A stretch of DNA of 64,000 nucleotides, taken from NCBI GenBank assembly GCA_037975125.1, contig JAJQOW010000015.1:498001-562000 (forward strand). The letters run 5' to 3'. A program made the position numbers and the translations under genes. The stretch is from Latrodectus hesperus (lineage: Eukaryota > Arthropoda > Arachnida > Araneae > Theridiidae). This document shows, in pieces, positions 29,469-41,372 of this stretch (its first letter is position 1; every line of letters starts with the position of its first letter). Below the pieces are notes generated by a model. It was not told where the DNA came from and did no database searches. It saw only the letters and a program-made list of their open reading frames with translations.

Positions 29469-30238
29469 ATTAATCTATAAGGTTCACTCAAAAGTGCAGT
29501 AGTTTTGAAGATATTTAATCTAATAATTTTATATAAATAATGTTTATAGAAAATTTTTGCTGTTTATAAAATCAAGAAGAGTGTAATATTTATTCACATA
29601 CATTTTTATGTGTGGAGCATTTTTAAAACGACGTCGTAAAATAAATGAATAACAGAAAAGTTGGAAAAGAGAAATGAGTTCCAGAAAATTCATCATTAAC
29701 GAATTGAATGCCGTTACACACATATCGATTTGTCGCTGCGGGCATAGAATTTAATCAACTGTTTTATGAGTCATTAACATGTTTCATTATAATTATAATA
29801 ATGTCGAACTAAATTTTTTCTTGCAAAAGTAGAATTGTTTTCCATTAGCCTGTCAGTGTTTCTAGAATTTAAAATTGCTCAATTCCAGAAACTACGAAAC
29901 GAAGAACGAAGTTGGGGAAAAAATATGATAGATAATATAAAAAAGAAATAAATAATTCTTTTTTGATGTTTTTAATTTTATTCAGAGACTGAAATTCGTT
30001 GATAAAATTCAAAAATTAAGTATGTTGATCGAGTCTTTGTTTTTCACTCATAAGTATCAATTTTGAGTTCTCTACGCATACAATGTAGGAATTTTTTCCC
30101 TAAACAATGCTTCTATTTTATTTTCTTAATAATGTGTTTTTAAATTTTTTACAAAATTTTTTTTTATCAAAAACTGTTTTCGTAAAGTAACTGCGACTAC
30201 TACTAATAAACTATTGAAAACATTCGAATTTTGTTTGT
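29469..30238. other. AT-rich DNA, no gene seen
   Basis: No frame or repeat recognised. Confidence 0.6.
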
Positions 30239-30251
30239 TTCAATTAGAGAG

Positions 30252-30426
30252 TTTGTTTGTTTGTCGGTCAACGGTCATTTTTTGCACATAAGGGATAGTT
30301 AGACCGGGACCTATGGCTTAAAGCGGATTCCGAACCACTACAAACAACAATGCTCAAGGTAGGATTCGAACCCACGAAGTGTTGAACCGAAGGCAAGAGC
30401 GCTAACCATTCGACTGCCAGCTCGGC
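30252..30426 (-). mobile_element. Short tRNA-derived SINE, family B
   Basis: Matches 27886-28057 along its length, with the GTTTGTTTGTTTG tail at the left and the tRNA-like head at the right. The target duplication is TTCAATTAGAGAG (30239-30251) / TTCAATCAGAGAG (30427-30439), one mismatch. Confidence 0.93.
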
Positions 30427-30533
30427 TTCAATCAGAGAGAGTGGTAAATGTTTTACATAGAAGTAATTATATGAATTTACGTTTAACCATTTTTAGGTGT
30501 AATTCTTTATTTACTTTTATTAAATTACCTGTT

Positions 30534-30811
30534 GCCGCCCATCTTGTCTAGTTGTCAGAGTGCCTGACTGTGTATAGGGAGGTCCTGGGTTCGAGTCCCA
30601 GTAAGGGCTCTTTCGCTCTCTGTCTATCCTTTCCTTGTATGAATGAGTTGTTAATGGTTGCCAAGCCTATAAACGGGTTCCTATAACATGTGTGTACTGT
30701 GTGAGGAAATCGCCAAATAAAATCACCCTACACCAAAATATGGCTCACAGTTGGAAAAGTGGAGCAGCACACCCCATAATGCCAGCCTAGCTGGCACAAG
30801 ACTGCAACAAA
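30534..30811 (+). mobile_element. tRNA-derived SINE, family A, diverged
   Basis: Head GCCGCCCATCTTGTCTAG with B-box GGGTTCGAGTCCC, then the family A body with several indels, ending CTGGCACAAGACTGCAACAA. It is older-looking than the other family A copies, with a deletion after the B-box. Confidence 0.88.
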
Positions 30812-32683
<1,872 letters not shown>

Positions 32684-32697
32684 ATATATAGGTGCTT

Positions 32698-32998
32698 TCT
32701 TTATCCAATGGCGGGCACACTTGAGTGACGATCCCTATGCCACAACAAGGCTAGAAACTGCTACTCATGTATCGTTACCCAGCGGGCATCTGTGAACCAA
32801 GTCACGGAGGCGAGTAGCGTTACCCGCGCCATACCACCACAAACCCGTTTATAGGATGGGCTACATTCATACAACATCACAGAAGAAAGGACAGATAGAA
32901 CAGAGAAGGAAAGAAACATCCATGCCCGAACCGGGATTCGAACCCGGAACCCACAGCTCAGGAGTCAGGAACGCTAACCACTCAGCCATCGGTCGGCT
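32698..32998 (-). mobile_element. tRNA-derived SINE, family C
   Basis: Minus-strand tRNA-like head (GCCGACCGATGGCTGAGTGG, then GGGTTCGAATCCCGG) and a body shared with 38605-38880 (AACTGCTACTCAT, GAACCAAGTCA, GGCGAGTAGC). Likely target duplication ATATATAGGTGCTT (32684-32697) / ATATATAGATACTT (32999-33012). The plus frame through its right part (32856-33122) is non-coding. Confidence 0.88.
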
Positions 32999-33012
32999 AT
33001 ATATAGATACTT

Positions 33013-33376
33013 ACTTAATACATAATGATAAAACTTTTTGGATATTTTTATCTTTTTTATTTAGCATAATTTATTTGTTTCCCAAAAAATGTTTCTATTC
33101 TACTTTATTTAGAAGAAAATAGATGCATACACCATTCAACAAAGAATATTTTTCACTAAGATGTTTACTATTAAAAAAAATTAATAATATCAAAATGACA
33201 TAATCACAATGGTTATAAAATTGACTTTATATTCTTCTACATTTTAAAATCCATTGAATGCTTATAAAAAGTTATAATTCTATACTAAATATTAATGATT
33301 ATTTTTGCAAAGAAGCTATGCTGCTTATGAAGATTCGATGACGAAGCGAGCAAAATTACATTCAGCAATATTCTTA
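33013..33376. other. AT-rich DNA, no gene seen
   Basis: No feature supported. Confidence 0.6.
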
Positions 33377-33384
33377 AATTTTTG

Positions 33385-33979
33385 GGTACTTTTCCATTTC
33401 GCCGGCGCAGGCGATAAAGTCGCCAAAAATGATACAACCGGCGCTAGAGGGAATATCTCCGCTGGTAACCTTTTACTGCTACGTTTCCAAAACATGTGAT
33501 GGCCTTTCACTCTGTCAACGACTTTATTTCGACTCTTTTTTTTTTTTTTCCATTTCATAATTTTATGCTAATTTGTTATATATACAAATTTAATAATTTC
33601 ATAAAATCTCTCTTGAAAAAATCAGATTTTAAAAATATAGCTTAAAAAATAACAATCGTAACAAATTCACATAAAAAAATAAAAATAATTCATATTTAAA
33701 AAAAAAATCCGATAGATCCTTGAAAAGTTTTTAAATGATATTAAAATGTTTATGCCTCCAAAGCTAAAAATTCTTATAACTAACATTTATTAACAATTCT
33801 TATAACTAACATTCTTATAACTAACATTATAACATAAAAATATTAACATATTTTTTTGTGTATACTGTGTGTTGTCAACATTATTCAAAAATTTTTATGT
33901 GTATACTGTGTGTTTTGTCGCCAATTGGTGACTTGATTGGCGCTTGGCGAGATTTGTGCCTGCGAAATGGAAAAGTACC
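33385..33979. mobile_element. hAT-like MITE
   Basis: An exact 8-bp target duplication, AATTTTTG, lies at 33377-33384 and 33980-33987, the size made by hAT (and P) transposases. Inverted ends: GGTACTTTTCCATTTCGCCG at the left; CGAAATGGAAAAGTACC at the right. GC-rich termini surround an AT-rich interior that includes a short direct repeat of GTGTATACTGTGTGT (about 33858 and 33899). No transposase frame. Confidence 0.85.
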
Positions 33980-33987
33980 AATTTTTG

Positions 33988-36351
33988 TTTTAACATTTTT
34001 ATTGAGCTTTGGGGATTTCATGTGAGATCCTTTTGTATTAGTACATCATTGAAAAATATCCACAAGTGGGAGAAGGAGGATTCTTTTGACGTCATGCAGT
34101 TTCGGAACAATTAGTAGCTCATGATAGACGATTTCCTGCGCACTTCTTCCTCTTTTTATAAGCCAGTGCGTCTCGTAATGAGCCTGATGTTGAAGACATC
34201 CCTTCTTTCAACAACTTGGCTGGCTGATGGACGCTCCTTTTCGAGCTCACCCTTCATTTGCCTTTCTCAGTGGAAGCAATCTCCCTTCATTTTAAAAATA
34301 GTTAATGTGAGGTTTACACATCACCAATATTTTTCTTTGGTCTGGAATAACACCAGCTGTAAAAATATAAACATTAATTAACAATAATATCAAGAACGAT
34401 GTAATCAGTGTATATCGAGTTCGTTCATATAATTTGTAATAGCAAATTCCTTTCTGTCTATTTTTTTTACATATTATAACTTGATTTTTATTTTTTAATT
34501 GTTCAAATTATAAAATTTATAAAATTTAATTTTACTTAAAGCTTACAACATTTACACACAAACACACATTTCTAATCCTTAAAATCATTATTTTAGAAGA
34601 TATGTAATTAAATTTTAACAGTTTGATTTGTGTGAGTTTATTAAATTCAAACAATTAAAAAGGGTAATAATTTTACATAAATAAATAATTTAAAATGAAT
34701 TAAAAAGTAAATTATAACTAAGGATCATCTCATCCTTAATATTATATATCATAAGTTCAGATCATATATTACTTTAATTTCTTAAAATTATTACTTTATA
34801 TTAAATTGTTATTCATTCATTGAAATGAATTTATTAATAATTATTATAATTTTAAATTAACTAGATAATTTTTATAGTTTTATAAAACTTAAATGAAATC
34901 AATTTGTAATAATAGTTCGGAAAATCTTTGGGAAAATTTTGAGAGTGAAATCGAAGAAATTTCCCAGTACACGTTAATGTAATTTAAACTATTTGTTACT
35001 TATCCTTAAAAATCATTATTTTAGTAGAAAGAGTTGTAATAGTTAATTAATTAAATTTAATAAATTTATAATGGAATTAATTTTACATAAATAGATGATT
35101 TTTAATGATATATGACTTCTCTGATATTAATTAGTAATAATAATTAGAAAATTAATTGAGAAATGTCTGAGGTTTATATATTGAAATAAAGAAAAATACA
35201 CACTTCAAAATTTTTATGCTCTGTAATAACTAATTTGTATGATTTCACTTTATAATTTAATTTTTTTCCCACTTTAATTGTAAAAAATTAATATAATCTT
35301 TCGAATTATTATACTATTTTTATTTTCTATTTTGTTGTTTTAAGAAAATTATTCTTTAAAAAATAATTTAAAAAACAAAATAAAAATAATGAAATATAAG
35401 TAAAAGAATACTTATCGTTTATAGGCTTATTCGATAAATTATTAAAAGATAAAACAGCGAAGGTATCAGAACATGTTATTATCATGTAAATTACATTTTT
35501 ATACACTTTTGAAAGAAGTTTCACAGATTGTTACTATAGATCATTTTAATTTGACCTACAGGAATTTACAAATTACAATTTCTTTTTTTATTTAGTAATT
35601 TTCTTTTTTTACAGAAACGTATTAAGCAATGAATCACTTTAAAATATAGAAATCAGATTTTTATATTTGAAGCAATGCACTCGACTAACCGTTTACTAAT
35701 GTTTCCGTATCAATGTGTTTCGGAGATTCAAACTTGAAAATTTTCAATCCTTTGTTCCCTGAAGTACAAATATGGGTGTCCTTTGATTTGTTTGATGCAT
35801 TAGTAGCTCGTGAATAGCATTTTAATCAGTCCTCACACATCACAACGCAGATAAAGTTACAGTGAGAGATATGTAAAACACTCCACTTTCTTAGTATATT
35901 TTTAATAATAATGTGTTATGACTCAAGTCTTATAATATCGTATGTTTTTAATCACGAGCCCCAAACAGTGCAGTTTCGAAAAAAGAATTTCGTGAGACTC
36001 ATCGGAACATAATGATAGGGCTATGCTCTTCGAGGTGAAAGATTCCGTGTTCGATCCCAGATATTTTTGAATGATGTAAACTGGATGTCGTGTTTCTATT
36101 TCCTACACGCACAAGTGGTGTACATGCTTAGGAGTTTTATAGATTTTCTCCTTTACAACACAGGAATACTGGCCATTATCTATGAAAACCCTCCATTAGA
36201 TCAGTAATACGTGTCAAAAGTTACAAAAGCCTTACAACACCTCCTTTAAACTGTTAGGTTGTCTACTTCATGATGTCTAGATCAACCTTACAGCGTTTAA
36301 AGCTTGAAAACCCCTATCATTATAAAATACTGTAAAAATCTTATACTGTAA
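33988..36351. other. Mostly AT-rich DNA; possible old repeats
   Basis: 34080-34300 is GC-richer with frames I cannot assign. 36000-36300 carries a B-box-like GTGTTCGATCCC followed by 200 bases of mixed composition, which may be a degenerate tRNA-derived SINE. The rest shows nothing. Confidence 0.4.
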
Positions 36352-36612
36352 AAAAACAGAGACCCATCACAATCTGGTTTAGGAAAGTTTTCTCTTGCCC
36401 ACGATAAGCAAGCTCTTCTCTGTCAGCCGGTGAGGAAAGCATTCACATCACTGGTTGCCTTAGATAAAGAAATGGATGTTGAAGACACCCTCGCATCGCA
36501 CTCGCGGATATTCTTCTCTGATGATACAGAATGGTCTAAAACAAGTTGCAGCAAAGAAATGCTGCTTCTTCTTCGGGCTAAGCTACAAAACGTTCTTTTG
36601 CAGGTGTTGTAG
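36352..36612 (+). other. Open frame of unknown origin
   Basis: Eighty-six codons without a stop in a GC-richer block. Translation includes SLAHDKQALLCQPVRKAF, then DKEMDVEDTLASHSRIFFSD and KEMLLLLRAKLQNVLLQVL before TAG at 36610-36612. It reads like real protein (acidic turn, then an amphipathic Leu/Arg helix), but I do not recognise it. The frame breaks shortly afterwards, so a pseudogene or an old transposon fragment is more likely than an active exon. The competing frame at 36476-36730 is less convincing. Confidence 0.25.
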
Positions 36613-36883
36613 CTTGTGGTCAGCCTGGAGCATGTCTTCTGGACTCGGAATCTTCAGCTTAATATTGATTCCAAAGATGATGGATCACACTGCACGACAA
36701 ATCAAGACACCTAGCAGCATTAGTCCGTGACATCCCCATTTTCATTTATCTGCCCTTTTAAAGAATCTGGCAAATGGCTTCTTTCAGACACTGTGGAACT
36801 CCGCTGACTATCGTCAACGAATCTGCTAACAGAAGTTGAAAATCAACAAAAATTCACCATAATTACAAAAACTTGATGTTTTT

Positions 36884-37163
36884 TTTGAAGCCCGGTGGCT
36901 TAGTGGCAGTGTTTCACGCTCCCATGACACAGGTCCGAGGTTCGATCCTCGGACTGGGCAAGGTTGACTCAGCCTTTCATCCCTTCAGTGGGTCGATTCA
37001 CTGAGTACCAAGCATGCTTGGGAACTAAACACTGGGGGTCTTACGTTAGGCTGACTACCTAACTGGGACATATGCTTCGCACCCCAGGGCCCTCGGTCAT
37101 GAAAACAGTTATGGGCACTGTAGGCCTTGGCCCACATGGGCTGTCGTGCCATGGAGTTTAGTT
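36884..37163 (+). mobile_element. tRNA-Gly-like SINE, family D, intact cloverleaf
   Basis: 36890-36959 retains a tRNA-like fold: acceptor GCCCGGT pairs with ACTGGGC (one G-T), T-arm CGAGG-TTCGATC-CTCGG is perfect, and the anticodon region contains CTCCCA as in tRNA-Gly(CCC). The body matches 28893-29157. The target duplication TTGATGTTTTT is exact at 36873-36883 and 37164-37174. It is judged a SINE rather than a tRNA gene because the homologous body follows. Confidence 0.92.
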
Positions 37164-37174
37164 TTGATGTTTTT

Positions 37175-38473
37175 ATGTTTTTCTATCACTCCAACATGCC
37201 TGCTTTTTTTCTGTCAAACAAAGTGTAAGATAGCATTTTTGCATAAACTTTACATAAGTTCTTTTTTTATCATTTATATAAACTATAGATTTTAGTGTAA
37301 TTAATATCAAATTAATATTTTTTTACTAATTATTACACTTCATATCTATAAAAAATATTTTTTGCGTTACCTGTGTAATATATTTATTAATATTATAGAT
37401 CTAAACTTTAAAAGAAAAATGTAACTGAACATAGTAAAAACCAGCTGTTGAATCGAACTCTTCTCTGTCATAAAATAAACGTCTTATTCGTTTGAACAGG
37501 TGTTTTATTTAAGACATTATTTTTGTGTTAAGATAAGAAACAGAGAATACTCATACGAAACTTTCATGTTTTTTTTTCATCAGAGAAGCATACAATTCAA
37601 TTTTGTCATTCAAAATTTTCAGTTATATTTAAGATTAATGTAACCAACTGTCTAAGAATCTTAGTGTGGCAATGATTTTATGTAATTAAATTTGCAACTT
37701 TTGTGTAAATAAAATAAAAATAATTCTGTGAAAAATGTTTTACATGCGGCTTTGATAGTGTTGTCCATTGATATTGATTTATCGCCATTTTTTACGATAG
37801 TAAAAAAATGTAAAGAAAAGAGTTTACATACATATATATACATACATTATTTGTGTATAAAGTACATTTTAATGAAAACTCAGGTTTCTAATTAACCGGA
37901 CATTGTGAAGGCCTTCTTAAAATAACATATTATTGTAGTTTTAATTTATTGAGTACTACACATTTTGAGAAGAAATCTCTCAAATATTTCCTCACTATAT
38001 TTTATAAATTATACATATTTTACTATAAAATAGCACAAATATGTGTGAAATAGAACAACATTAAGTAAAAGTACTTACCTTATCAACTTCGCCCGCGCTC
38101 CAAATTTAAAAAAAAAAAAAAAAAAAATTCGAAAACATAAATTAAATTTCGAAACTATAAATTACAAATTAAGCAATTTAAAAAATTTTAACATCTAATT
38201 AAATTTTAAGTTGTACGAAAATAAATAAAATTTCGCAGACACAACTATTTAAAAATAAATGTAGATACAATAATAAATAGACAGTATAAGAATCACGTAT
38301 GTTATCATAAGTCATAGAATCGCCAAACGAGTATATTCGGACGGAGTAATGTACAGATTTGCCGCATTTGGCACCCACTTCTGATTCGCATAGCCCATAT
38401 CGCAAATTTTATCGCACTCCGAAATGTCGCCAAACATCGCCAGTCTTGCCAAATTCATCGCGTTACGTAGTCT
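37175..38473. other. AT-rich DNA, no supported gene
   Basis: 38310-38470 is a GC-richer patch rich in TCGCCAAA-like words, probably an old repeat. The minus frames there (38199-38539) are not convincing. Confidence 0.5.
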
Positions 38474-38966
38474 AGGATTAAGCGGGCATAAGTTTATCTG
38501 AAATATACATTTTATTCTTAGTTTTGTATTGCAAAGCATTATAGTTCACTTTCTTGAAAACAGCATTAAACGACGGATTAACCGGACATAAGTTTGTCTA
38601 AAATGCTTTTTTTCAACAACGGTTGGCACTGGGTGACTAACATTTCACCACAATAAGGCCGGAAACTGCTACTCATTTATCGTCACCAGGCACCTGTGAA
38701 CCAAGTCATGAAGGCGAGTAGCATTACCACGCCATACCTCCACAAATTTGTTTATAAGATGAGCTACATTAATGCATCAACTCAGAAGAAAGTACAGAGA
38801 AAGTTACTTGCCCGAATCGAGATTCGAACCCGGAACCCATACCCTAAGAGTTGGGAACGCTAACCACTCATCGATCGGATGTTTATCTAAAGTATACATT
38901 TTATTCTTATTTTTTTGTAACGCAAAGCATTACAACTTACTTTCTCGAAAATAACATTTAAATTTA
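38474..38966. repeat. Two-unit 101-bp tandem repeat split by a SINE
   Basis: Unit 1 is 38474-38574 (GGATTAAGCGGGCATAAGTT start). Unit 2 starts at 38575 (GGATTAACCGGACATAAGTT), is interrupted at 38604, and resumes at 38881 with TACATTTTATTCTTAT and GCAAAGCATTA as in unit 1. Confidence 0.85.
38605..38880 (-). mobile_element. tRNA-derived SINE, family C, inside tandem repeat
   Basis: Diverged copy of 32698-32998. The target duplication is GTTTGTCTAAAAT (38592-38604) / GTTTATCTAAAGT (38881-38893), two mismatches. The minus-strand head lies at the right with GGGTTCGAATCTCG. Confidence 0.87.
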
Positions 38967-39017
38967 AGAATTAGTGAGATAATTTGGCATTTATTATGGC
39001 TGTGACATTGAAAAGAA

Positions 39018-39942
39018 TACGCGGTGTTCTGGTTGATTAGGGCGTCGTTCTCATATCGGAAAGTAGTGAGTACGAATCCCGCTTTAACTGAATGTCCGTC
39101 GTTGCTAATGTTTGCTGGTGCACGTTGAAATTGGGTATACTCGCAATGTCGTCTAGTTTAAATGATACCTCTAGGGGTGGCGGGCCAAGTATCGGGGTCT
39201 TCTTCTTGGTCCTTCTTCTTCTTCTTCTTAGAGTTGGGTTTGTATGTCATTGGGCACCTCTGCTTTTATCAGCATTTTGTACCACTAACTCCAAACCCAA
39301 TGTTTCCTAGTTCCAGTTGCTCGGATCACCCACTTTATTAATAAAGTCCGATAACCCTTTAAGTGGAGCTCTAGTGTGGATGATGCCTAAAGAAGTTAAT
39401 CTAGGGAGGGCAAGGGCCTTGCATTCGTAAATGATATGCTCTGGCCGTTTCCTCTTGCGTATGACATTTCCTGCAGATAGGGTCTTGCTGAAACAGTCCC
39501 ATTTTATGGAGGTGTTTTCTGAAATAGTAGTGCCCAGTTATGAAGCCTACGATTAAACGTATCTTCTGCCTAGGGCATATTAGAATTTCAGAGGCAATCC
39601 TCGCTGATGATCCACAAATCATACTTTTAGCGTGGGTTTGACCAGGAGTGTTGAGCCAAGCTTTATGCATCTTCCGTTTTTCCTATCTAAGAACACTGGT
39701 TTTTGCGGTCTTCAAATTGATCCCACTAAAAGGTTCTGCACCGATGGGAGCAAAAGACGATCCTTGTTTAGCAAGTTCATCAGCTCTTTCATTACTTTCG
39801 ATACCTTTGTGCCCTGGCACCCATACAAGGACTGCTTAGTCCTTGCTACAAAAATCAAAAAGATTTCACCAGGCTGTTTCTGTTTAACTAATAGAGGGCA
39901 TCTCAGGGGTCGGTACAGAAAAGCATGCTGGTGCAACAACAA
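39018..39942 (+). mobile_element. tRNA-derived SINE, family E, interrupted by a LINE
   Basis: Left half 39018-39221 matches 11627-11931 (head with GTGAGTACGAATCCCGC, then GATACCTCTAGGGG and GGTCTTCTTCTTGGTCC). The right end 39870-39942 has GGTACAGAAAAGCATGCTGG then CAACAACAAC. The middle is a minus-strand LINE fragment inserted in the CTTC-rich part of the SINE. Confidence 0.8.
39222..39862 (-). pseudogene. Non-LTR retrotransposon 3' end nested in SINE
   Basis: Minus-strand reading order: VLVWVPGHKGIESNERADEL, the C-terminal part of an RNase H domain with its H and final D (about 39840-39780). Next comes 39670-39401 with TGHYYFRKHLHKMGL and the Cys pair DPICRKCHTQEET, then after a one-base frameshift EHIIYECKALALPRL, ending RTLLIKWVIRATG near the TAG at 39286-39284. 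The 3' tail is (AAG)n. This is the C-terminus of an RNase H-bearing LINE distinct from the CAA-tailed R1-like elements at 23-27 kb. 5'-truncated and frameshifted. Confidence 0.87.
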
Positions 39943-40842
39943 CATTGATTGAAAACAAAATATCCAAAATAAAATCACCTTGATTATTTTATTTATATTG
40001 CTTCCATATTTTGGTTATTTCATTTAAGAAGATAGAAAAGTGATTTTAATCGTTTCTATATAGCATTTTATAAATGCATTCAATTTAACTTTCGACATTT
40101 TAAATATGTATTAAGGATTTCATCTTATTGGTCTCTTTTATTTACATCTTATTTTTTACTGGTTTTTACGTGAAATGCTACTGTTCTGGAAGTAATATGG
40201 AATAACGTATTTTACCGTAATTACTTAAACTTATGAGGGGAATATTATATGACACCTTGTAATGGTATCCTGATAGCCAATGTCATTTGAACATCTGCCA
40301 TGGATTATCTTCCAGGGCAAATTTTTAAAGATTAAAGACGTTTACACGTGCCTCGACATAGAAAACGTCCAAGCATTCAATTTACAGTCATGCATTCAGG
40401 AAACAGAAGCGTATTATTCAACTTCCGTTGTTCAACAAACCCTAGGATAATCGAATGAGAACCCTTTGCTTCCGAAGAATTCTGTCATACTCCTTACCCG
40501 CACTGTCTAGATAATAATATTTATACCAAGGTCGAATAAGTCATTTTACACAGGAAATACAAATTAAACTTTCTCTCTGTGTAGGAAATCAAAAATAAAA
40601 ATTATATTCAATAGTAAATCAAGTAATTTGAGAATAAAGACGCCATTTTCTTTTCGAGTCCATGACCTTCTTCTTTCACATCTCGATTTTTCAATTGTAT
40701 CACCATCTTGGTATTTTATAAGGTATGAAAATATATAACGTTCTCCCTCTATATATAATATGAAATTTTGGTTATTTGCTTTTTATTAATTTTTCCTTAA
40801 AATAAATCGGTCATAAACTGGTACAAGTAACATGAACAGTTA
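39943..40842. other. Unique sequence, no supported gene
   Basis: 40250-40560 is GC-richer with no recognisable frame; it could be a conserved non-coding element or old repeat. Confidence 0.4.
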
Positions 40843-41372
40843 TAAGTGAGTCATTTTACAATTACTAATTACATCATCACCATCATTGACACTAAAAATT
40901 TAGTAAGAGTATAACTTCCCCTTTAAGACATTTTACCATTTTACACGATTAACTATTAAGTTAGTGGATCACTACAAATTAATCCATATTTTCGATAGTA
41001 TATTTGTTGTTAAAATACTCTTATAAGTGAGACGCTTTATTACTAATTACATCATCACCATCATTGACACTAAAAATTTAGTAAGATTATAACTTCCACT
41101 TTAAGACATTTTACCATTTTACATGATTAACTATTAAGTTAGTGGATCACTACAAATTAATCCATATTTTCGATTGTATGTTTGTTGTGAAAATACTCTT
41201 ATAAGTGAGACACTTTATTACTAATTACATCATCACCATCATTGACACTAAAAATTTAGTAAGAGTATAACTTCCCCTGTAAGACATTTTACCATTTTAC
41301 ACGATTAACTATTAAGTCAGTGGATCACTACAAATTAATCCATATTTTCGAAAGTATGTTTTTTGTGAAAAT
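40843..41372. repeat. Tandem repeat, three units of 178 bp
   Basis: ACTAATTACATCATCACCAT recurs at 40864, 41042 and 41220, exactly 178 bases apart, with only a few differences between units. No coding capacity. Confidence 0.95.

Noticed and set aside
36890..36959. Functional tRNA-Gly gene
   Set aside because: The cloverleaf is good, but it is followed by a body shared with 28893-29157 and bracketed by a target duplication, so it is a SINE head.
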